Below are positions 7,515-13,496 of a DNA stretch of 13,496 nucleotides, one piece after another. The notes beneath the pieces are model-generated. The model saw only the letters and a program-made list of their open reading frames with translations, had not been told where the DNA came from and searched no databases. Source of the DNA: an uncultured Macromonas sp. (lineage in GTDB: Bacteria > Pseudomonadota > Gammaproteobacteria > Burkholderiales > Burkholderiaceae); NCBI GenBank assembly GCA_946481585.1, contig CAMLOF010000053.1:1-13496 (forward strand), read 5' to 3'. Each line of letters begins with the position of its first letter. Within the stretch, counting starts at the first letter, position 1. The position numbers and the translations under genes are program-made.

Positions 7515-8345
7515 ATGCTCAGCCTGCACACCAACTTCGCTGCACTGTCTGCCCAAAATTCCACGGCCACGACCAACAAAACGCTGACCACATCCATGAC
7601 CCGCCTGGGCACGGGCTTTCGGGTCAACTCCGCGATGGACGATGCTGCTGGCCTGCAGATCGCAACCCGCCTGAATGCACAGAGCCGCGGCATGGCAGTG
7701 GCCATGCGCAACACCCAGAACGGTACCTCCATGCTGCAAGTGGCAGAAGGCGCCATGAACGAGGTCACCAACATCGTCCTGCGGATGAAGGACTTGGCTA
7801 CCGAGGCAGCCAACGGATCCTCCACCGCTACCGACAAGACCGCGATGAACACGGAGTTCACCGAACTGGGCAACGAGCTGACCAACATCCTGACCAATAC
7901 CAAGTTCGGTGGCCAGGCCGTGTTCGCTGCGGGCGGCACGCTGACCGCTGCGGTGACTTTCCAGATCGGTTCCGACGCCGCAGAAACCTTTGCTTTCAAC
8001 GCTTCGGCTGCCAACACCGCCGTTGATACGGCCGTGACCGCACTGAAGGCAGGTGATCTGACAACGGCCGCCAACGCCGCCATCACGCTGGCCAACACCA
8101 CGCTCGACAAGGTAGGTGAACTGCGCGCCAAGCTGGGTTCCGGTGCCAACCGCCTGGACCACGTGTTCAACAACTTGAGCAACATGCGCACCAACACCGA
8201 AGCCGCCAAGGGCCGCATCATGGACGTGGACTATGCGAGCGAGACCGCCTCCATGACCAAGCAGCAGCTGCTGCTGCAGGCCGGCACTTCGATGCTCAAG
8301 CAGAGCAGCAGCATGAGCCAGCTGGTGCTGTCTCTGATGCAGTAA
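7515..8345 (+). CDS. lafA: Flagellin, lateral (LafA) type
   Basis: A 276-residue flagellin, the filament subunit, exported through the FlhA/FlhB/FliPQR gate. The N-terminal flagellin domain spans about residues 1-140. It includes MLSLHTNFAALSAQN, TRLGTGFRVNSAMDDAAGLQ at about 29-48 and QNGTSMLQVAEGAMNEVTNI at about 68-87. The C-terminal domain spans about 190-276, with LGSGANRLDHVFNNL, GRIMDVDYASETASMTKQQL and a final SQLVLSLMQ. The short middle leaves almost no room for surface D2/D3 domains. The MLSLHTN start and the GTGFRVNSA form recall lateral flagellins more than polar FliC; this is from memory of the family. AGGAG at 7503-7507 supports the start. Two terminators follow, so it is probably a single-gene transcription unit with its own promoter. 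Confidence 0.95.
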   Translation: MLSLHTNFAALSAQNSTATTNKTLTTSMTRLGTGFRVNSAMDDAAGLQIATRLNAQSRGMAVAMRNTQNGTSMLQVAEGAMNEVTNIVLRMKDLATEAANGSSTATDKTAMNTEFTELGNELTNILTNTKFGGQAVFAAGGTLTAAVTFQIGSDAAETFAFNASAANTAVDTAVTALKAGDLTTAANAAITLANTTLDKVGELRAKLGSGANRLDHVFNNLSNMRTNTEAAKGRIMDVDYASETASMTKQQLLLQAGTSMLKQSSSMSQLVLSLMQ

Positions 8346-8369
8346 TCGGTTTCTTGAATGCCATTCGGG

Positions 8370-8400
8370 CGTTGCGACTCCCCCGCCGCAACGTCTTTTT
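8370..8400 (+). terminator. Intrinsic terminator 1 after the flagellin gene
   Basis: Stem CGTTGCG at 8370-8376 pairs with CGCAACG at 8387-8393 around a 10-nt loop, ACTCCCCCGC. TCTTTTT at 8394-8400 follows directly. It begins 24 nt after the flagellin stop. The loop is larger than usual and the T-run is interrupted by one C, so it is weaker than the second terminator. Confidence 0.75.
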
Positions 8401-8403
8401 CAT

Positions 8404-8427
8404 GCCAGGCTTTGCCTGGCTTTTTTT
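8404..8427 (+). terminator. Intrinsic terminator 2 after the flagellin gene
   Basis: A textbook Rho-independent terminator. GCCAGGC at 8404-8410 and GCCTGGC at 8414-8420 form a perfect 7-bp stem with a TTT loop, followed by seven T residues at 8421-8427. Together with terminator 1 it should insulate the strongly expressed flagellin gene from the FliK-like gene downstream. Confidence 0.92.
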
Positions 8428-8429
8428 AT

Positions 8430-8446
8430 GTGGCGTACCACGCCAC
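8430..8446 (+). repeat. Short perfect inverted repeat in the leader of the FliK-like gene
   Basis: GTGGCGT at 8430-8436 and ACGCCAC at 8440-8446 form a 7-bp stem with an ACC loop, just after the second terminator and 34 nt before the ATG at 8481. There is no T-run, so it is not a terminator. It could be an operator, an RNA leader hairpin or chance. I see no clear promoter in the rest of the 8428-8480 gap. Confidence 0.45.
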
Positions 8447-8480
8447 CAGGGCGCGGTACCGGCCCGCAGGAGCTTAGGTC

Positions 8481-9464
8481 ATGGTGGTGAACCTTCCAGT
8501 GACGGCGGCAGTGGCCGTGTCCAGTCCCCCCCGCCTGGGGGACGGATCCCGCTCGCCCTTGCCTTGGTCTGCGGGCGACACGGTGGTCCTGGAGGTGGGT
8601 CCGCGCAATGGTGCGGAATTGCTGCTTCTGTCGCCCCAGGGCGTGGCGGTGCGTGTACCAGGGCTGGGCGCGCTGGCGGACTTGAATCCCGGGGAACTTC
8701 TGCTCATGCGGGTACTGGCCACCGAGCCGGGTTTGCAACTGCAGCACTTGCCGGATGCGCAGCCAACGGTGCCGGACCTGCGCGCGTTGGTCACTGGCGA
8801 TCAGGAGGTCGCGGCCATGCAGGAATGGCCGCGTCTATCGCAGCGTTTTCTTTCGACCTGGGACGCATCGGCATTGGCTGCAGACTGGCGGGCACGCATG
8901 CTACTGCTGCTGGATCGCTGGCAGCCGCCCGGTCCCTTGCCGTGGCAGTTGCGGCAGGGGCTGGAAAACGGTTTTACACAGGCCAACGCGAACGTGTTGT
9001 CGCAGGAAACGACCCCCATGTCCGGGCCTTGGCCGCTGACCTGCTACTTGCCCGGAGGCTGGCCTTTGCGTCTGAGCTTGCGCAGGCGCCATGCGCGACG
9101 ACGCGTGGGGGCGTCGCTTGTGCCCGAAGGGGAACTCTGCCTGACGCTGGACTTGCCGACTTTGGGGCCGCTTCGCTTGCGCATCGCATCTGGTCACACC
9201 GGCATCGACGTCCGTTTCGAGACCGCGCGCCAGTCTTTGGCAGACCTGCTGAGCCCGCGGCAGGCGGAGGTGGCGGAGCTGCTGGATAAATTTGGTCTTC
9301 CCCTGGCGGGATGGCAGGTGAGAATGCTGGAGACATCTGCGCCCGAGCGCCGTCTCGCCCGCCCGCCAGCGTTGCCTTCCTACGCGGTGTTCCGGGCGGG
9401 GGCCGAGTTACTGGCCCTGGCCGCCCGGCTCGAAACCGTCAGCCCAGCGCCCCCACGATGCTGA
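8481..9464 (+). CDS. fliK: FliK-like hook-length control protein
   Basis: A 327-residue protein with AGGAG at 8468-8472 before the ATG. The best-recognised part is the C-terminal domain at about residues 217-285. GELCLTLDLPTLGPLRLRIA is followed by a strand with GIDVRFETARQSLADLLSPR and then AELLDKFGLPLAGWQVRML. This follows the FliK C-terminal (Flg_hook, PF02120) pattern: a beta strand with L-x-L-x-x-P-x-L-G, then a helix, then G-L-x-L-x-x-x-x-V. An N-terminal beta-rich part at about 31-90 (AGDTVVLEVG to LQLQHL) resembles the start of some FliK-like proteins. FliK measures hook length and acts on FlhB to switch export from hook to filament. It is divergent and has no long Pro/Gln-rich ruler, so the assignment is moderate. 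The 3' end overlaps flhA tail to tail by 26 bp. Confidence 0.68.
   Translation: MVVNLPVTAAVAVSSPPRLGDGSRSPLPWSAGDTVVLEVGPRNGAELLLLSPQGVAVRVPGLGALADLNPGELLLMRVLATEPGLQLQHLPDAQPTVPDLRALVTGDQEVAAMQEWPRLSQRFLSTWDASALAADWRARMLLLLDRWQPPGPLPWQLRQGLENGFTQANANVLSQETTPMSGPWPLTCYLPGGWPLRLSLRRRHARRRVGASLVPEGELCLTLDLPTLGPLRLRIASGHTGIDVRFETARQSLADLLSPRQAEVAELLDKFGLPLAGWQVRMLETSAPERRLARPPALPSYAVFRAGAELLALAARLETVSPAPPRC
9392..9428. terminator. Long GC-rich hairpin at the convergent fliK-like/flhA junction
   Basis: CCGGGCGG at 9392-9399 pairs with CCGCCCGG at 9421-9428. Directly inside, GGGCC at 9400-9404 pairs with GGCCC at 9413-9417. The result is 13 base pairs, with a TGG bulge and an 8-nt loop. It lies within the last codons of the FliK-like gene and 11 nt beyond the flhA stop. 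There is no T-run on either strand. It could act as a symmetric pause, an RNA 3'-end protecting structure, or Rho-assisted termination for the flhA operon. Chance in GC-rich coding DNA is the alternative. Confidence 0.35.
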
Positions 9465-11526
9465 CCTCGCGCTGCTCGGGTACCTCGTTGTACGACAGCA
9501 CGTGCAGCCCCGGTGCGAACAGACGCGCGTAGCGGGCCAGCAGCGGGCGTATTTGCGGCATCACCAGCAGCACGGGCGGCGCGCCCATCTGCTTCATCTG
9601 TTCGCGTGCCATCGGCATGTGGCCTTGCAACTGTGCCAGCAAGTGCGGGTCCACCGGGAAGTTGTCCAGTGTCACCTTGCCACTCTGGCGGGCCTGGTTG
9701 AGCGCGTTCAGCAACAGGTTCTCCAGTTCGTTGCCCAGGTTGAAGGCGCGTATCTGGCCTGTGTGCCCGCACAGCTGGTTGACGATCTGGCGACGCAGCG
9801 TGCAGCGCACCTCGGCGGCCAGCAGCACCGGGTCCTTGGTCTTCTCGGCGTTTTCCAGCAGCGTGGTGGCAATGGGAACAATGTCCTTGAGTGACACGTT
9901 CTCGGCCAGCACGGTGCGCAGCACCTTGAGCAACGCGCTGTGCGTGTAGGCCTTTTCCAGCGCACCCGACAGCTTGGGCGCCAGTGAAGACAGCCGCTCC
10001 AGCAGCGCGGGAACGTCTTCGTGCTGGAACAGGTCGGACAGGTTGTCGCGCACCACCTTCGTCAGGTGCGTGGCCAGCACGCTGGGCAAATCCACCACCT
10101 GGTAACCCAGGCCCAGCGCATGAGCCTTGTGCTGTGGATCTATCCACACCACCGGCATGCCGAACGAAGGGTCGGTGCCCGGAATGCCGTCCAGTTCCCC
10201 GTACACCTGCGGTGAGGGAATGGCCATCAGGCGGTCGGCATGCACCTCTGCCTGTGCCACCACGGCACCGTGCAGCAGCACGTTGTAGTGCGACGGCTTG
10301 AGTCCCAGGTCGTCACGCACGTTCACCGCTGGCAGCAGAATGCCCAACTGTTCGCTCAGCGTCTGGCGCAGGCCGCGCAGGCGTTTGACCAGCGGCGCAC
10401 CCTGCGCTGGGTCGATCTGCGGCACCAGCTTGTAACCCACCGACACCACCAGCGGCTCCACGAACGGCAGACTGGCCCAGTCCAGCTCGGGCGCGGCTTC
10501 GGCCAGCAGCGCGCTTTGCACGGCGGTGTCGGGCGGGCGGGGCGCGCTCTGCAGGTGATCGCTCATGCGCCAGGCGGCAAAGCCCAGTACCCCAGCAAAA
10601 GCCAGGAAGGTCAGACGCGGCATGCCCGGGATCAGTGCCAGCATGGCCATCAGGCCCGCAGCGCTGTAGAGCACGTTGGGCGACGCCAGCATCTGCGTGC
10701 CGATCTGCTTTTCCATGTCGCCCGAATCGTTGACCCGGGTGACCAGAATGGCCGCAGCCGCAGACAGCAGCAAGGACGGAATCTGCGCCACCAGGCCGTC
10801 GCCGATGGTCAGCAGCCCGTACTGGCGGAAGGCGTCCGCCAGCGACAGATCGTGCATCAGTGCGCCGATGGCCACGCCGCCGATCAGGTTGATCAGCAGG
10901 ATGAGGATGCCCGCGATCGCGTCCCCGCGCACGAACTTCGACGCGCCGTCCATCGCACCATAGAAGTCCGCTTCGGCGGCCACGTCGCGGCGGCGGGTCT
11001 GCGCGCCCTCCTGGTTGATCAACCCGGCATTGAGGTCGGCGTCAATCGCCATCTGCTTGCCGGGCAGCGCGTCCAGCGTGAAGCGCGCCGACACTTCCGA
11101 GATGCGCTCCGCACCTTTGGTGACCACCACGAAGTTGATGATCATCAGGATGACGAAGACCACCAGACCGACCACGAAGTTGCCGCCGATGACGACGTTG
11201 CCGAAGGCCTCGATCACGTGACCTGCCGCCGCAGTGCCCTCGTGGCCGCGCAGCAGCACCACGCGGGTGGAGGCCACGTTGAGCGCCAGACGCATCAGCG
11301 TGGCACCCAGGATGACCGTGGGGAAGACCGAGAAGTCCAGCGGGCGTCGGCTGCTCACGCTGACGAGGATGACGATCATCGACAGCACGATGTTGAACGT
11401 GAACAGCACGTCCAGCAGCAAGGGCGGTAGCGGCAGGATGATCATGGCCAGCAGCGCCAGCAGCATGGCGGGCACCGCGTAGCGCAGTTGCTTGAGGTCG
11501 TTCCAGACGGTTCGGAGGGCGTTCAT
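9439..11526 (-). CDS. flhA: Flagellar type III export gate protein FlhA
   Basis: A 695-residue inner-membrane protein of normal FlhA length. FlhA forms the nonameric ring of the export gate; its cytoplasmic domain binds chaperone-substrate complexes, and the membrane part uses the proton motive force. The first half has multiple membrane segments (for example AMLLALLAMIILPLPPLLL at about residues 20-38 and VVGLVVFVILMIINFVVV at about 118-135). The FHIPEP-family signature RISEVSARFTLDALPGKQMA lies at about 141-160, continuing IDADLNAGLI. RGDAIAGILILLINLIGG at about 200-217 is also conserved. The soluble C-terminal domain ends in EQREVSIVGALG. The start is 10 bp after the flhB stop with only a poor ribosome binding site, so coupling to flhB is likely. 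The gene is intact. Confidence 0.97.
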   Translation of the reverse strand: MNALRTVWNDLKQLRYAVPAMLLALLAMIILPLPPLLLDVLFTFNIVLSMIVILVSVSSRRPLDFSVFPTVILGATLMRLALNVASTRVVLLRGHEGTAAAGHVIEAFGNVVIGGNFVVGLVVFVILMIINFVVVTKGAERISEVSARFTLDALPGKQMAIDADLNAGLINQEGAQTRRRDVAAEADFYGAMDGASKFVRGDAIAGILILLINLIGGVAIGALMHDLSLADAFRQYGLLTIGDGLVAQIPSLLLSAAAAILVTRVNDSGDMEKQIGTQMLASPNVLYSAAGLMAMLALIPGMPRLTFLAFAGVLGFAAWRMSDHLQSAPRPPDTAVQSALLAEAAPELDWASLPFVEPLVVSVGYKLVPQIDPAQGAPLVKRLRGLRQTLSEQLGILLPAVNVRDDLGLKPSHYNVLLHGAVVAQAEVHADRLMAIPSPQVYGELDGIPGTDPSFGMPVVWIDPQHKAHALGLGYQVVDLPSVLATHLTKVVRDNLSDLFQHEDVPALLERLSSLAPKLSGALEKAYTHSALLKVLRTVLAENVSLKDIVPIATTLLENAEKTKDPVLLAAEVRCTLRRQIVNQLCGHTGQIRAFNLGNELENLLLNALNQARQSGKVTLDNFPVDPHLLAQLQGHMPMAREQMKQMGAPPVLLVMPQIRPLLARYARLFAPGLHVLSYNEVPEQREVSIVGALG

Positions 11527-11536
11527 CGCAGCGGGA

Positions 11537-12661
11537 TCAGGTCAGGTTCGCGGGTATGTCCAGGTCGGACGGCAGCAAGGGTTGGCGCGCGGCGTTGCCC
11601 TGGCGGAAGGCTTTGAGCTGCATGACGTAGCGCAGCACCTGCGCCACGGCGCGGTACAGCGCCGCAGGAATTTGCTGGTTCACCTGGCTGGTGTTGTAGA
11701 TGGCGCGCGCCAGCGGGGGCAGCTCCAGAATCTCCACGTTGTGCTCGCGGGCCACCTGGCGGATGAACAAGGCCATCTCGTCGATGCCCTTGGCCACCAC
11801 GAAGGGTGCGCTGGCGCGGCGGGTCTCGTACTTCAGTGCCACGGCATAGTGTTCGGGGTTGACCACGACGGCGTCTGCGGTGGGCACCGTGCGCCGAACG
11901 TTGCGCCGGGCGATCTGCTGCTGCAGCTGGCGGATGCGCTGGCGCACTTCGGGGCGGCCTTCGGAGCTTTTGTACTCCTCCTTCAGTTCCTGCTTGCTCA
12001 TGCGCTGTTCGCGCAGAAACATGAAGCGCTGCCAGGGCAGGTCGATCAGGGCGAACAGCACGAAAACGCCGCACAACGTCCAGATGCCGTGCAAGGCCAG
12101 TTGTGTAGCGGCCAGCAGCGCGTCTGGAAAGCTCAACGCAGGCAGCCGGGTGAAGCTGGGCACGCTCGTGGTGCTCACCTTGTACAGCACCACGAGCATC
12201 ACGGCCGCCTTCAGGGCCGTGCCCAGTACACCGCTGAGGTGCCGGGGTTTCAGCAGCCTTTGAAAATACCCCAGCGGGCTGAGCCGCTCGAGCTTGGGTT
12301 GCAGGTGGCTGGCGGTGAACACCCAGCCGCCGGGGTAGAGCGATGCCAATGCCGCGGCCAGGGGCACCAATGCCAGCGGCAGCACCATCTTGGCCAGCAG
12401 CCACAGCGTGGTCATGAAGGCGATGGACCACGTGTCTTCCAGTGCGGCCTCGCCGTCCAGCGGCGCGAACCCCAGCGCGAACAGCGAACGGAAATCGGCC
12501 AGATAGTCTGGCGCCAACTGCACCTGCAAGGCAAGACAGGCACCAATACCCACTGCCATGGCCACATCCTTCGAGCGGGGCACCTGCCCCTGCTCGCGCA
12601 ACTTGCGCAGCTTCTGCGGGCTGGCCTTCTCGGTCTTGTCGCCGTTGTTTGCCTCAGCCAT
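11537..12661 (-). CDS. flhB: Flagellar export switch protein FlhB, with NPEH cleavage motif
   Basis: A 374-residue inner-membrane protein of usual length. FlhB controls the switch from hook-type to filament-type substrates, together with FliK. The N terminus, with EKASPQKLRKLREQGQVPRS at about residues 11-30, is typical, followed by four hydrophobic segments. The cytoplasmic domain contains FLREQRMSKQELKEEYKSSE at about 215-234. The self-cleavage site lies in DAVVVNPEHYAVALKY. It reads Asn268-Pro269-Glu270-His271 (bases 11849-11860, minus strand) instead of the common NPTH. The N-P bond needed for cleavage is kept. A C-terminal tail after about residue 350 is variable, as in the family. The start overlaps the fliR end by 8 bp, so translation is probably coupled. 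Confidence 0.96.
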   Translation of the reverse strand: MAEANNGDKTEKASPQKLRKLREQGQVPRSKDVAMAVGIGACLALQVQLAPDYLADFRSLFALGFAPLDGEAALEDTWSIAFMTTLWLLAKMVLPLALVPLAAALASLYPGGWVFTASHLQPKLERLSPLGYFQRLLKPRHLSGVLGTALKAAVMLVVLYKVSTTSVPSFTRLPALSFPDALLAATQLALHGIWTLCGVFVLFALIDLPWQRFMFLREQRMSKQELKEEYKSSEGRPEVRQRIRQLQQQIARRNVRRTVPTADAVVVNPEHYAVALKYETRRASAPFVVAKGIDEMALFIRQVAREHNVEILELPPLARAIYNTSQVNQQIPAALYRAVAQVLRYVMQLKAFRQGNAARQPLLPSDLDIPANLT

Positions 12662-13436
12662 GGGGCGCGGCCTTCATCAACTGTTCCAGCATGTCCAGCG
12701 TGCGCCGGGTCATGCTCAGGTAGCCGTCCGGCAGGAAGCGCACCATCTGCATCAGCATGAACAGTCCGAATAGGGTGACGAGCGAAAAGCCCAGCGAGAA
12801 CAGGTTGAGCGCCGGCGCGATGCGGTTGAGAAAGCCAAACCCTACCTGCACCACCAGCGACGAGAAGATGACCGGGATCGCCAGCAGCAGGGCCGCGCTG
12901 AACACCCAGGCCACCTGCAGCGGTAGGGTCTGCAGGGCCAGCGCGCTCACGCCCGAACCCACCGGCCAGGCGCGAAAACTCGCTCCCAGCACGCCCGTCA
13001 CCACCAGGTGCCCGTCCACGGCAAAGAACACCAGCACGGCCAGCACGTAGAGGATGGCCGACACCACGTCGGAAGACGAGCCGTTCATGGGGTCGTTCAT
13101 CTGCGCCATGGCCAGGCCCATCTGGCTCGACACCATGTATCCCAACAGCATGATGGCCGCGATCGCCAAGTGAAAGGCCAGCCCGATCAGCAGGCCGATG
13201 AGCGCCTGTTCGCCCGTGACCACGATGCCGCGCAGCGAGAACGGCGAGATCACCTCGGGCGGCTGTGCCACCGGTAGCAACACCACGGCCAAGGCGAGCG
13301 ACAGCAGGACCCGCACCGACACTGGCACCATGGCTTCGCCCACCATGGGCGCGGCGCTCATGGTGGCCATCACGCGGCAGAAAGGCCACCACAAGGCCAG
13401 CAGCGTGCCCAGCATCTGGTCGAAAGCCAGTTCCAT
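12654..13436 (-). CDS. fliR: Flagellar export gate protein FliR
   Basis: A 260-residue, strongly hydrophobic inner-membrane protein of normal FliR length. With FliP and FliQ it forms the helical core of the export gate through which axial proteins pass. Several membrane segments are visible, for example VRVLLSLALAVVLLPVA at about residues 41-57, IGLLIGLAFHLAIAAIMLLG at about 80-99, and VSAILYVLAVLVFFAV at about 125-140. Family blocks include RVMATMSAAPMVGEAMVPVS near the start and GFGFLNRIAPALNLFSLGF at about 199-217. The order fliQ-fliR-flhB-flhA supports the call. It starts 6 bp after the fliQ stop and overlaps flhB by 8 bp. Confidence 0.95.
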   Translation of the reverse strand: MELAFDQMLGTLLALWWPFCRVMATMSAAPMVGEAMVPVSVRVLLSLALAVVLLPVAQPPEVISPFSLRGIVVTGEQALIGLLIGLAFHLAIAAIMLLGYMVSSQMGLAMAQMNDPMNGSSSDVVSAILYVLAVLVFFAVDGHLVVTGVLGASFRAWPVGSGVSALALQTLPLQVAWVFSAALLLAIPVIFSSLVVQVGFGFLNRIAPALNLFSLGFSLVTLFGLFMLMQMVRFLPDGYLSMTRRTLDMLEQLMKAAPHG

Positions 13437-13442
13437 GGCGCG

Positions 13443-13496
13443 TCAGAGCACCAGGCTGGCGGCCTGCTGGAAGATGGCCACGCAGAAGTCCATCAA
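13443..13496 (-). CDS. fliQ: Flagellar export gate protein FliQ, C-terminal end (partial)
   Basis: Only the last 17 codons plus the TGA stop (13443-13445) lie in the window; the start is beyond the right edge. The visible peptide is LMDFCVAIFQQAASLVL. This is too short to identify by sequence alone, but it is compatible with the short amphipathic C-terminal tail of FliQ. The conserved order fliQ-fliR, with 6 bp between stop and start, makes FliQ by far the most likely call. FliQ is a small two-helix membrane subunit of the FliPQR export core. Confidence 0.75.
   Translation of the reverse strand: MMDFCVAIFQQAASLVL

Noticed and set aside
8354..9289. 311-residue plus-strand frame overlapping the FliK-like gene
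   Set aside because: It starts inside the flagellin terminators, has no ribosome binding site, and reads as Gly/Ala/Arg-rich low-complexity sequence; the frame from 8481 has AGGAG and a FliK-type domain.
10240..11430. 396-residue open frame on the plus strand opposite flhA
   Set aside because: Very His/Gln/Arg-rich translation without recognisable domains; it is the antisense of a clear FlhA.
11492..12760. 422-residue open frame on the plus strand opposite flhB
   Set aside because: Composition is typical of an antisense shadow (His, Gln, Gly, Arg), and it lies over a complete FlhB with conserved overlaps to its neighbours.

Overview
This window is a flagellar gene cluster with no recognisable mobile element, tRNA, rRNA or CRISPR array. 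High GC, strong G/C third-position bias and the general look of the proteins suggest a betaproteobacterium, perhaps Burkholderiales/Comamonadaceae; the taxon is inferred, not proven. Several traits suggest a secondary (lateral, Laf/Flag-2-like) flagellar system rather than a primary one. The flagellin is short and starts with the lateral-type MLSLHTNFA. FlgJ has only the rod-binding domain. An unusual hook-associated-like gene sits between flgL and the flagellin gene, where lafW lies in the Flag-2 layout. The export genes fliQ-fliR-flhB-flhA lie beside the structural genes.

Plus strand, 1-7417: the 3' end of flgE (hook), then flgF and flgG (proximal and distal rod), flgH and flgI (L and P rings), flgJ (rod cap), flgK and flgL (hook-filament junction), and a 372-residue LafW-like protein of uncertain function. 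Spacing is tight throughout, so this reads as one transcription unit. A probable second promoter lies inside the 3' end of flgJ, ahead of flgKL. Plus strand, 7418-8427: a leader with a promoter-like element, the flagellin gene, and two consecutive intrinsic terminators. Plus strand, 8430-9464: a small inverted repeat and a FliK-like gene.

Minus strand, 13496-9439: the end of fliQ, then fliR, flhB and flhA. These are type III export apparatus components in one tightly packed operon. It converges on the FliK-like gene with a 26-bp overlap, and a long hairpin lies at the junction.

Together the products build the axial structure (rod, hook, junction, filament), the outer rings and the export gate, with the FliK-like protein and FlhB forming the probable substrate-switching pair. 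The most interesting points are: (a) a shared CTTAAGT/CGGTCGCC element exactly 79 nt upstream of both the flgK and flagellin starts; (b) the unclassified LafW-like protein; (c) an NPEH rather than NPTH cleavage motif in FlhB; (d) no fliD/fliS after the flagellin gene. The window shows no radically new system; it is mostly a well-formed accessory flagellar locus with unusual details.
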